Assembly (NCBI GenBank): GCA_964482435.1
Contig: CAYZXL010000005.1
Coordinates: forward strand, 1 to 64,000
DNA length: 64,000 bases
DNA from: CAYZXL01 sp964482435
GTDB taxonomy: Bacteria > Auribacterota > JABMQX01
Direction of reading: 5' to 3'
A program made the position numbers and the translations under genes. Of the stretch, positions 57,293-64,000 are shown piece after piece (the stretch's first letter is position 1; the number at the start of each line of letters is the position of its first letter). The notes under the pieces are model-generated. The model worked only from the letters and a program-made list of their open reading frames with translations. It did no database searches and was not told the origin of the DNA.

Positions 57293-60200
57293 ATGAGCGT
57301 CAGAATCGTTGCAGTCGGCGTTATTCTTCTCTGTGTCGTCGGGACAATTGTGCTCGTCGGTTACCCCAAGACCTGCACTGCGGAAGCGGCTATTGCACCC
57401 GCTGATTGGGCGCGCTTGGCGAAGCACATCGTCGAGAAAGGCGGTGTTGTGCGCGGGTTATCGGCTGTTCTTCTGTCCGGCGACGGTGTGCTTCCTCGTG
57501 AGGTCGCGCGGTTTAGCGAGCTTCTTCTCCATGTCCTGGAACCGGATGCCTCCGCCGTGGATGCTGCAAGAAAGCTTGTTGATTCCGAAGGGCTTTACGG
57601 CAAGCGAGTTGTGGTCGAGAAGTCGCCGCTTGCACAATTGCCTTATGCGGACAATCTGATTGATGTCGTGATTTGTGCCTCGTTGTCGGACGAGCTTCTC
57701 GGAGTGGTTTCGCAGTCGGAGATACTCCGTGTTTTGAGGCCGGAGGGCAAAGCGATTGTCGGCCGCAGCAGTCTTATTCGGGGTGTGACCGGCGGACTGA
57801 CCCGCTCAAAGCTGGAGGAATGGACTCGCGGCGCCAAGGGGGCGAAGGCATCCGTAGCCGAGGACGAATTCGGACTCTGGGCGGAACTCACCAAGCCCGT
57901 GCCGGAGGGGATTGACGAATGGTCTCACTGGCAGCATGGTCCCGACAACAATCCGTTCTCGTCCGACGGGGTTATTAAGGTGCCATACCTGACAAAGTTT
58001 CTTGCGCTTCCATGGTTCTCGACGATGCCTTCGATTTCCGTCATCTCCGGAGGAAGGATTTTCCGGGCTGCGGGGCACATGGCGATTCACGATCGGGAGG
58101 AGCGATACCTCAACACTCTTTATGCCTCAAACGCCTATAACGGCACGCTTCTATGGACTCGGCCCATGCCGACGGGATTTCAGGTTCATCGCTCGATTTT
58201 TGTGGCGACGCCCGAGACTTTGTATTTGATGGATAACACCCGGTGCCTCATGCTCGACCCGGAGACCGGGGCGGAGAAGGACGCAATTGCGGTCCCCGCG
58301 GAAATTGCCGGGGAAGGTTACTGGAAATGGATTGCACTGGATGATGGTGTTCTCTTCGCCCTCGTCGGCGGCAAGGAGTATGAGGCAGAGGTCATCAAGC
58401 GCCATAGGCCGACTGGCGCCTGGGGATGGGAGGAGCTTTCCCGCGGTTATTACGAGAAGGATTATCCGTGGGGCTTCGGCAACGTCATCGTTGGCATAGA
58501 CCCGCAGACCAAGCGAGTCCTCTGGAGCCATCGTGAGGACAAGCCGATTGATTCGCGTGCTCTGTGCATGAGCAATGGCAAGCTCTTTCTCCACAGTGAG
58601 GGTGCGTTCGTCGCGTGTCTTGACGAGAAATCAGGAGAGGTGCTCTGGAAAAACGACGACCCGAGGCTCCTTGCAGCAATCGCGGAGCAGAACGACCGAG
58701 GCCTCGGCTTCAAGACGACGCCCTATGCGATTTGCACGGACCAGTCAGTTTTCTTCGCCGGCCGAGGTAGAAAGAATGTCGTCGCCATCGCTGCGCAGGA
58801 CGGGAAGTTTCTCTGGTCGCGTCCCGGCGCCTACAATGCGACCAACCTGCTTTTCCAGGGCGGGCATCTCTACGCCCACATTCCGTCGTGCACGATGATA
58901 GACCCGCTGACGGGGCAGGTAATCAAAGATTTGGGAGTGGGCAAGCGCTCCTGCGCTCGGTTCACGGGTTGCCCTGATTCGCTTTTTCACCGTGGAAGCG
59001 TGCGCGAAGGAGAGGGAACAACCAGGTACATTCTCGCCTCCAGCCAGCCGACGGTCATTCATGCGTTTCGTCCTCCGTGCAACGATGGGATTATTCCGGC
59101 GCTGGGACAATTGTTCGTGACGCCCTGGGATTGCGACTGCAACCTTCAGCTCATCGGGCTGATCGCACTGGCGCCTGCCGATGACTTCCAGTTCCGTCGT
59201 GAGGCGAAGGAATCCGATCGACTGGAGGTCTCCTCCGGGAACATTTCCGCTGTGGCCGACTTTGGCGGTTCCGCTGACGATTGGCCAACGTATCGCGCCG
59301 ATAACAACCGGAGTTCCTCGACGAGAGTGAAGATAGCCGAGAAGGTCGTCAAGCGATGCGAATATCAGCCGAGCCATCCCTTCTCACCGGCCCCACCCAT
59401 CGCGGCAGGCGGGTTAGTCTTCCTCGCAGGAAAGGACGGTAAGGTTCGCGCGATTGACGCGGCGAGCGGCAAGGAACGATGGGTTTTCTATACGGGAGGC
59501 CCGGTTCGTATGCCCCCAACGATATGGAACGGGCACGCCTTCGTCGGGTCGGCCGATGGTTACGTGTACGCGCTTGACGCAGCGACAGGTCGGCAGCTCT
59601 GGCGTTTCCGCGCCGCGCCGGTTGAGCGCCGGATCATGGCTTACGGTTCCGTTTCCTCGACGTGGCCGGTGAACAGCGGTGTGCTCGTTGAAAACGGCGT
59701 CGTCTATGCGGCAGCCGGAATCATCAACTTCGATGGCACACACGTTTATGCTCTCGACGCCGAGACAGGTAAAATCAAGTGGCAGAATAATGCGTCCGGT
59801 CATCTGAACCCGGATTTGATCGAGGGAGCGTCCGTCCAGGGAGGACTCGCCCTTCTCGGCAACAAGCTCCTCATGGCGGGCGGCAACGTTACCTCGCCGG
59901 CGGTTTACGACATCGCAGACGGTAGATGCCTGAACTCGCCGCCCGGTCCCGGATGGCCCTCGGCAAACCGCGGCTCGGAGGTGTGCGGGTTTCTTGGCAA
60001 GTACGCCATGCTCGGCGGAAGGAGACTCTTCACGCAGGACGACGATGTCATCACGAACTGGCAGCCGTTCGATGTTCTTAGCGGCGAAGACGTCGGCGCG
60101 AAGCTGGCGACGGAATTTCAGGGGAGAGTTCCGCCCGCCTTTGGGAGTGGAGTCGTGGCGTTTTCCGGTCGGGGGGCCCTCGTTTGTCTCGACGCCGAGA

Positions 60201-60508
60201 AGGTTGACCAGTGGCTGCGGAAGGAACGCACGGGAATCAAACCGCGCTGGAAAACCGACTCGATTGTCAACAGCGTGTCGGTAGTCATTGCTGGTAATGC
60301 CGTCATCGCCGCGGGTGAGTCGGGCGCCAGTTCGGGCTTGCCGACGAGGTGGTCCGCTCAGGCTTTCGACATTGCCAACGGCAAAACGCTCTGGGCGGAG
60401 CCATTAGCCTCCCCGCCTATTCCCGGCGGACTTTGTGTGGACGCAGAGGGGCGGGTCATCGTCGTGCTGGAGGAGGGGAAAGTCGTCTGTCTCGGGGCAC
60501 AGGACTAA
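57293..60508 (+). CDS. Secreted PQQ-type beta-propeller protein with an N-terminal methyltransferase-like domain
   Basis: A 1,071-aa protein. Signal segment (VAVGVILLCVVGTIVLVGYP), then at about 30-200 a degenerate class I methyltransferase-like domain (VVVEKSPLAQLPYADNLIDV, SEILRVLRPEGKAIVG) that lacks the glycine-rich SAM loop. Two sets of PQQ-like propeller blades follow (YNGTLLWTRPMP, IDPQTKRVLWSHRE, AIDAASGKERWVFYTGG, ALDAATGRQLWRF, ALDAETGKIKWQNN). In between is a Cys-rich motif FVTPWDCDCNLQLIG and DDWPTYRADNNRSSST. The architecture recurs in planctomycete-type secretomes; its function is not known. ATG 57293 has GAGGAGG upstream. Confidence 0.88.
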   Translation: MSVRIVAVGVILLCVVGTIVLVGYPKTCTAEAAIAPADWARLAKHIVEKGGVVRGLSAVLLSGDGVLPREVARFSELLLHVLEPDASAVDAARKLVDSEGLYGKRVVVEKSPLAQLPYADNLIDVVICASLSDELLGVVSQSEILRVLRPEGKAIVGRSSLIRGVTGGLTRSKLEEWTRGAKGAKASVAEDEFGLWAELTKPVPEGIDEWSHWQHGPDNNPFSSDGVIKVPYLTKFLALPWFSTMPSISVISGGRIFRAAGHMAIHDREERYLNTLYASNAYNGTLLWTRPMPTGFQVHRSIFVATPETLYLMDNTRCLMLDPETGAEKDAIAVPAEIAGEGYWKWIALDDGVLFALVGGKEYEAEVIKRHRPTGAWGWEELSRGYYEKDYPWGFGNVIVGIDPQTKRVLWSHREDKPIDSRALCMSNGKLFLHSEGAFVACLDEKSGEVLWKNDDPRLLAAIAEQNDRGLGFKTTPYAICTDQSVFFAGRGRKNVVAIAAQDGKFLWSRPGAYNATNLLFQGGHLYAHIPSCTMIDPLTGQVIKDLGVGKRSCARFTGCPDSLFHRGSVREGEGTTRYILASSQPTVIHAFRPPCNDGIIPALGQLFVTPWDCDCNLQLIGLIALAPADDFQFRREAKESDRLEVSSGNISAVADFGGSADDWPTYRADNNRSSSTRVKIAEKVVKRCEYQPSHPFSPAPPIAAGGLVFLAGKDGKVRAIDAASGKERWVFYTGGPVRMPPTIWNGHAFVGSADGYVYALDAATGRQLWRFRAAPVERRIMAYGSVSSTWPVNSGVLVENGVVYAAAGIINFDGTHVYALDAETGKIKWQNNASGHLNPDLIEGASVQGGLALLGNKLLMAGGNVTSPAVYDIADGRCLNSPPGPGWPSANRGSEVCGFLGKYAMLGGRRLFTQDDDVITNWQPFDVLSGEDVGAKLATEFQGRVPPAFGSGVVAFSGRGALVCLDAEKVDQWLRKERTGIKPRWKTDSIVNSVSVVIAGNAVIAAGESGASSGLPTRWSAQAFDIANGKTLWAEPLASPPIPGGLCVDAEGRVIVVLEEGKVVCLGAQD

Positions 60509-60635
60509 CCTCGGCAGCGCCGCGCTCCGTCCTGCTCGTGGCTTCTCCGGGCGGCGGCAGGGCACATTGCCAGCAGCCGTCCCGCACCTGCCCGGTCTCC
60601 CCGGAGCGCGGACTTGCTTCGCCGAGCGCCTCCAT

Positions 60636-60755
60636 GCCGCCGATGTATCGTGGGGCACCGTGATGCGCCAGTGCATACCCGCCCACAATCAGGTACTCGA
60701 CATCATGAGCGTTGAATAACGCGAGCAACTCTCTGAAGTCTTGTTGCAGTTCCAT
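60636..60755 (-). pseudogene. Truncated nucleotidyltransferase (N-terminal 40 codons)
   Basis: Reads MELQQDFRELLALFNAHDVE and on through YLIVGGYALAHHGAPRY, the start of a widespread AbiEii-like/DUF nucleotidyltransferase family that normally continues with TGDLDxxV. Here the catalytic aspartates are missing: after RYIGG the frame turns into unrelated sequence and overlaps the end of the PQQ gene. The upstream partner gene remains. Confidence 0.75.
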
Positions 60756-60882
60756 GGCGAAGCCTTCTTGAGTAATCCACCACCGCGACGCGTTCCTCGG
60801 GCAGTCTTGACAACCCGCAAGCGACGTCGTGCCTTGGGTCCAAGGAGTCGCGCAGATTGCCTTTTCTGACCACCTTCTTCAT
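60703..60882 (-). CDS. Small partner protein of the nucleotidyltransferase module
   Basis: A 59-aa protein starting MKKVVRKGNLRDSLDPRH, with LSRLPEERVAVVDYSRRLRH and ending RLQRVARVIQRS. The PEER...VDY.RR...G...RLQRV pattern is that of the short protein usually encoded just before, and overlapping, the nucleotidyltransferase gene, as here (53 bp overlap). The pair resembles a toxin-antitoxin module whose second gene has been cut off. No function has been shown for this protein. Confidence 0.65.
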   Translation of the reverse strand: MKKVVRKGNLRDSLDPRHDVACGLSRLPEERVAVVDYSRRLRHGTATRLQRVARVIQRS

Positions 60883-60940
60883 CGTTCTTTTCCCGGCATT
60901 GCTGGTCGTGCGAAAGCGCGGCTCGTGAAGCCCAGGCTCG

Positions 60941-61825
60941 CTACCGCAAGACGCTCCGGATCACATCGGCATAAGCGAGGAGTGTCAGATAATTCCGCAA
61001 GGCGTAGCCGTTGCTTCGCAGCGCGTTTTCCGAGTAATCCTGGCAAGCCCTCGGGTTTGACGGATGAACTCCGTCTCGGCAGATGAGCGTCGGCACCTGA
61101 TATTCGTCGCCGGGGACATCCTTGAACTTCGGCAGCGAGCCATCCCAGTCGTCGGGCCGGCGCTTCAGAATCTCCCCGAAATAGTCTATGAGAGGCACCT
61201 TTTTCTCAAGCGCTATTTTCCGGACTGCTTCGGCAAACGTGCGAGATTTTTCCAGCATCCCACTTTTGGGCGGCATGGTCGTCAGAATCACTACGCTTCC
61301 ATTGTTCAGGCATCGCTCAAGGACCTCGCGAGTTTTCTGCTCGTATTCGTCGAGTTCCATCTGCCCGACGTCGTTACTGCCGAACATAATGAGCACAACC
61401 TCCGGGTTGAGCTTCTTGAGCCACTCGTTGACGTTCTCATGCGCCCAGCGGATGGTCATCATGCCCGTATTGCCGTACTCCGGTCCTTTCCAGTCCCTCC
61501 AGCACTCCGGCTTCATGTATGACTTAACGAGCTTCTGCGCGCGAGCCATTTCTGGGCTCATTCCCTTTGGGTCGTAGGCGAGAGGCGTCCAGAACGCTAT
61601 GGTGACGGTGATTGAGTCGCCGAAGTGCGCGAACGTTCCGTTTCGGCCGCTGGATTTGGAATGGACCTGTTTCATCGGCTCAACCCAGTAGCTGGAACCC
61701 GGAGTCTTTTCGCTTGCTTCGAGGGTTCCTGGAGAGGAAACTGAGACAATCCCCACCAGGAGGACCAGAGCCGCGTTGAGTTGGCAAGGCCACTCCGTTT
61801 TTGTTCTGTTTCGATGAAGGGGCAT
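60941..61825 (-). CDS. Secreted SGNH/GDSL-family hydrolase
   Basis: A 294-aa protein with an export signal (LNAALVLLVGIVSVSSPGTLEA). SGNH blocks: HFGDSITV (nucleophile Ser), the Gly of block II near YGNTGMMT, VVLIMFGSNDVGQ (Asn) and CRDGVHPSNPRACQDYSENAL (Asp and His). These enzymes remove acetyl or other ester groups from polysaccharides, which fits the DUF4038 enzymes upstream. It begins 22 bp after the HicA stop on the same strand. Confidence 0.88.
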   Translation of the reverse strand: MPLHRNRTKTEWPCQLNAALVLLVGIVSVSSPGTLEASEKTPGSSYWVEPMKQVHSKSSGRNGTFAHFGDSITVTIAFWTPLAYDPKGMSPEMARAQKLVKSYMKPECWRDWKGPEYGNTGMMTIRWAHENVNEWLKKLNPEVVLIMFGSNDVGQMELDEYEQKTREVLERCLNNGSVVILTTMPPKSGMLEKSRTFAEAVRKIALEKKVPLIDYFGEILKRRPDDWDGSLPKFKDVPGDEYQVPTLICRDGVHPSNPRACQDYSENALRSNGYALRNYLTLLAYADVIRSVLR

Positions 61826-61847
61826 GGGCCATTCGCTGGCGTAGGTT

Positions 61848-62036
61848 TCACTTCACCGGGGGCACGCCGAGGTCCCTGCAGATTTTTCTTGCCAGGAGAT
61901 CGGAGAGTTCGCTGTGTCTGGGGACGGCGGATCTCTTGTTCTGAGCCGGGTTGGCCCACCACGAATGCCTGGCGCCTTCCCGCAGCAACTGGCATCCGTA
62001 CTTCCTCAAATGCTTGAGCACCCGCTCTCGCTTCAC
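61848..62036 (-). CDS. hicA: HicA family mRNA interferase toxin
   Basis: A 62-aa double-stranded-RNA-binding-fold protein: MKRERVLKHLRKYGCQLLRE, GARHSWWANP (catalytic His), AVPRHSELSDLLARKICRDLG. It cleaves mRNA/tmRNA and is held inactive by HicB. It follows hicB with a 4-bp overlap (ATGA). Confidence 0.92.
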   Translation of the reverse strand: MKRERVLKHLRKYGCQLLREGARHSWWANPAQNKRSAVPRHSELSDLLARKICRDLGVPPVK

Positions 62037-62245
62037 ACCGGTATGGCCTCTTCGGAGAAGTCCGTCTGTGCAGCGCGGAGAGCTTCCTCGCGATTAAGCG
62101 CAAGCGCTTCCTTCAGAGTCAGCCTTAGTGTTACCAAGAGCTCCTCGCGCGTTTTTTCCTGGCAGTTTACGCCTGGAATCTCCTCTATCCAGCCGATCCA
62201 CCAATCTCCGTCCTTTTTTGTTACGGCCGTGTATGTGTTTGGCAT
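62033..62245 (-). CDS. hicB: HicB family antitoxin
   Basis: A 70-aa protein with the HicB fold: YTAVTKKDGDWWIGWIEEIP, GVNCQEKTREELLVTLRLTL and EALALNREE. There is no C-terminal HTH or ribbon-helix-helix extension, so DNA binding, if any, must come from this short form or the complex. ATG 62245 has GGAGG upstream. The order is antitoxin first, the reverse of E. coli hicAB. Confidence 0.9.
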   Translation of the reverse strand: MPNTYTAVTKKDGDWWIGWIEEIPGVNCQEKTREELLVTLRLTLKEALALNREEALRAAQTDFSEEAIPV

Positions 62246-62308
62246 GTGAACGCCTCCATGCGTGCTCCCTGTGTTCCCGCTGACGACCCGCTTCGCACCT
62301 TTTTGCTC

Positions 62309-62343
62309 ATACTGAGTATAGAATAGTCTCCTATGGGAGTCAA
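62309..62343 (-). promoter_or_regulatory. hicBA promoter and operator
   Basis: On the minus strand TTGACT (62343-62338, 5 of 6) and TATACT (62320-62315, 5 of 6) with an exact 17-bp spacer. The palindrome ATACT-G-AGTAT (62309-62319) overlaps the -10 box, as expected for autorepression by the toxin-antitoxin complex. Confidence 0.7.
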
Positions 62344-62365
62344 AACGGACCCGATTCCGCGCCGT

Positions 62366-63337
62366 TCATAACGCCAGCATCTTCTTTGCGGCGGCGACGA
62401 TTTTGCTCGCGTCCACCTTCATGTAGTTAATCATCTCGGGGGCGCCCGGTGCGGGGGCGTCGGGGAAGGCGAGCCTCTTGAATTCGGCGCCGGGGACGGC
62501 CTCGGCGACCCTTGCTATGATCTCCGAGCAGTTGCAGAAGTTATACGACCCCTCGTCGGACGTCAGGAGTTTGCCCGTCTTCTTGACCGATTCGATGATG
62601 GTTGGCATGACGCCCTCGAGCGGCGCCAGGGTCCTGGGGTCTATGAACTCCGCGCTGATTCCGTCCTTGCTAAGCACCTCCACCGCCCTGGCTATCTCGA
62701 CCGTTTGCGGAGCGTACCCGACGATAGTAATGTCCTTCCCTTCCGTTCGGACAGCAGCCTCCCCGATCGGAACCGTGTAAGGCTCGTCGGGAACTTCGGG
62801 CCCCGTCGCTGGCATGGGGTAGTGGCAAAACACGACGGGGTCCACGTCCCTGATCGCTGAAATCATCAAGCCCTTCGCATCATACGGGGTCGAAGGAATC
62901 ACGACTTTCAATCCGGCGAGGCGAGCGTACGATGACTCAAGCCCGGCGTCGGCGTGCTGTCCGGCCTGGAACGCCCATCGCATTGCCATGTCCGCCCACA
63001 GCACCATAGGGAACGCCGCCTGTCCACCCGTCATGTGCCGGAGTTTTCCCGCATGGTTGAACATCAGTTCGTAGGGGATGAACGTCGCCATGCTCGGGAT
63101 GTGGGCGATTGCCGGAACGCCTGTTATGGACATACCGAGGGCGCCGCCGACGATCCACTCTTCGTCTATGGCGCAGAACCGCACTCGCCAGGGGCCAAAC
63201 TCCGCCTGCAGGTTAATGCCCCGGTTGCTCCAGCCGGCGGCGGGTGTCTGGTACTCGTAGAGGAGGGTGAGGAGCTTGTCTCGGCGCATTTCTCCCTGGA
63301 TAGCTTCCAGAATCGCGAATGACATGCTCTTTGGCAT
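62366..63337 (-). CDS. 2-oxoacid (pyruvate/acetoin-type) dehydrogenase E1 beta subunit
   Basis: A 323-aa transketolase-like beta subunit: AILEAIQGEMRRD at the N-terminus, EEWIVGGALGMSITGVPAIA, FQAGQHADAGLESSYARLAG, VVIPSTPYDAKGLMISAIRD and, in the C-terminal domain, DITIVGYAPQTVEIA and DEGSYNFCNCSEII. With E1 alpha and thiamine diphosphate it decarboxylates a 2-oxo acid. Several positions (GWSNRGINLQAEFGP in place of the usual GVFGKAF-like region; QAGQHADAGLESS) differ from pyruvate dehydrogenase, so the substrate is uncertain. It lies 22 bp after E1 alpha. Confidence 0.9.
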   Translation of the reverse strand: MPKSMSFAILEAIQGEMRRDKLLTLLYEYQTPAAGWSNRGINLQAEFGPWRVRFCAIDEEWIVGGALGMSITGVPAIAHIPSMATFIPYELMFNHAGKLRHMTGGQAAFPMVLWADMAMRWAFQAGQHADAGLESSYARLAGLKVVIPSTPYDAKGLMISAIRDVDPVVFCHYPMPATGPEVPDEPYTVPIGEAAVRTEGKDITIVGYAPQTVEIARAVEVLSKDGISAEFIDPRTLAPLEGVMPTIIESVKKTGKLLTSDEGSYNFCNCSEIIARVAEAVPGAEFKRLAFPDAPAPGAPEMINYMKVDASKIVAAAKKMLAL

Positions 63338-63359
63338 GGTAGTAACCTCCGCTTGATTG

Positions 63360-64000
63360 TTAGCTCGTGTGAAGTGGAACGGCGCCCTGTGCGAAGACGT
63401 TCAAGAGGCCATCTTCGGGTTTGGGCACGGGCTGAGCTTCTGCGAACTTGACGGCGTCTTCCACCGCCTGCTTGACTTCTGCAACGATTTCATCAGCCCG
63501 CTCGTCGCTGAGAACCTTTTCGCTGACGAGGAATTTTCGGAATCGCGCAATGGGGTCTTTCGCCATCCAGTCCCTCAGTTCTCTGTCGGAGCGGTAGCCA
63601 AGGCCGAATGCGCCGTCCACGCCGACTCTTGCCCCGCCAGCGCCGTAGTGGTCGTACCACCTGTAGGTTTTGCACTCGATCATGGTCGGGCCTCCTCCCG
63701 CGCGAGCCTTCTCGACGGCGTACTTCGCAACGTTGTAAACGGAAATGACGTCATTACCGTCCACGACGCGGCCTTCGATGCCAAAGCCAGCGGCTCGCTG
63801 CGCAAGGTCAGTTATGCCGTACACGTCCGACGAGCGCACCCAGATTTGAAAAGCGTTATTTTCGATCACGCAAATCCAGGGGAGCTTCCAGGCGCCAGCG
63901 GCGTTTGCGGCACTTGTGAAAAAGCTGTTCTGGAGAGAGCCGTCTCCTCCGAAGCTCACAGCCACCTGCTCGGTTCCTTTCACCTTGATACCGTATGCTG
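63360..64000 (-). CDS. 2-oxoacid dehydrogenase E1 alpha subunit (partial, 5' end outside the window)
   Basis: The last ~212 codons of E1 alpha; the reading frame continues past the window edge. The thiamine-diphosphate motif is visible as VSFGGDGSLQNSFFTSAANA through WICVIENNAFQIW (GDG...NN). Downstream are VVDGNDVISVYNVAKYA, GPTMIECKTYRWYDHYG and DPIARFRKFLV. It forms the alpha2-beta2 E1 enzyme with the next gene. Confidence 0.92.
   Translation of the reverse strand, partial: AYGIKVKGTEQVAVSFGGDGSLQNSFFTSAANAAGAWKLPWICVIENNAFQIWVRSSDVYGITDLAQRAAGFGIEGRVVDGNDVISVYNVAKYAVEKARAGGGPTMIECKTYRWYDHYGAGGARVGVDGAFGLGYRSDRELRDWMAKDPIARFRKFLVSEKVLSDERADEIVAEVKQAVEDAVKFAEAQPVPKPEDGLLNVFAQGAVPLHTS

Noticed and set aside
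1..64000. CRISPR arrays, tRNA and rRNA genes
   Set aside because: Reading both strands I found no regularly spaced repeats and no tRNA T-loop or rRNA signature; short tRNAs could still be missed by eye.

Overview
The window (about 58% GC by eye) looks like a chromosomal contig from an anaerobic, hydrogen-metabolising bacterium of the Planctomycetota/PVC type or a neighbouring candidate phylum such as Hydrogenedentota or Sumerlaeota. The clues are the many secreted lamin-tail/CotH, EF-hand, PQQ-propeller, FG-GAP and DUF4038 proteins, a PEP-CTERM protein, and an integron remnant whose integrase points the same way as its cassette. The taxon is an inference; there is no rRNA or tRNA gene in the window.

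1-2230: accessory region. A two-gene unit (ThsB/MTH538-type TIR protein plus small membrane protein) sits between a core site reading GTTAGGC and an attC-like imperfect palindrome, next to a C-terminal fragment of an integron-type integrase. It looks like a defence cassette in a decayed reversed integron. A GxxExxY gene flanked by 30-bp inverted repeats follows.

2264-23942 (minus strand): a 21.7-kb set of mostly overlapping genes for flavin-based electron bifurcation, read from a TTGACA-N17-TAAAAC promoter at 24008-24036. In transcription order: HTH/Cys-rich regulator; an HdrA N-terminal half fused to NuoE; HndB-like; NuoF-like; DRTGG; CBS-HATPase; DRTGG; PHP; HATPase; NuoG-N-terminus/HdrA fusion; MvhD; small ORF; [NiFe] hydrogenase MvhG and MvhA; maturation protease; HdrC; FrhB-like; HdrA; FlxD, FlxC, FlxB, FlxA. 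It joins an [FeFe]-hydrogenase-style NADH module and its accessory genes (but no H-cluster protein), an Mvh-type [NiFe] hydrogenase, and an Flx-Hdr NAD(H) module. HdrB is missing. The FAD/ferredoxin half absent from the 1,081-aa HdrA is found on the NuoE subunit: a split, domain-swapped HdrA.

24200-34200 (minus): an APC amino-acid permease with a remnant of a second one, then secreted proteins: CotH/lamin-tail, a DUF362 protein with a Tat signal, a seven-EF-hand CotH/lamin-tail protein and an exported O-methyltransferase.

34200-51800: mostly plus strand. A PEP-CTERM protein, two very large lamin-tail/CotH proteins, a flavodoxin (minus), a 29-aa bS22/mS38-like ribosomal protein under a near-consensus promoter, a TPR protein of about 1,000 aa, and MnmG.

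51800-64000: a HepT/MntA toxin-antitoxin pair; an FG-GAP protein, two DUF4038 glycoside-hydrolase-like proteins and a PQQ propeller protein (secreted, plus strand); a decayed nucleotidyltransferase module; an SGNH hydrolase; HicB-HicA with a clear promoter/operator; and the E1 beta and partial E1 alpha subunits of a 2-oxoacid dehydrogenase.
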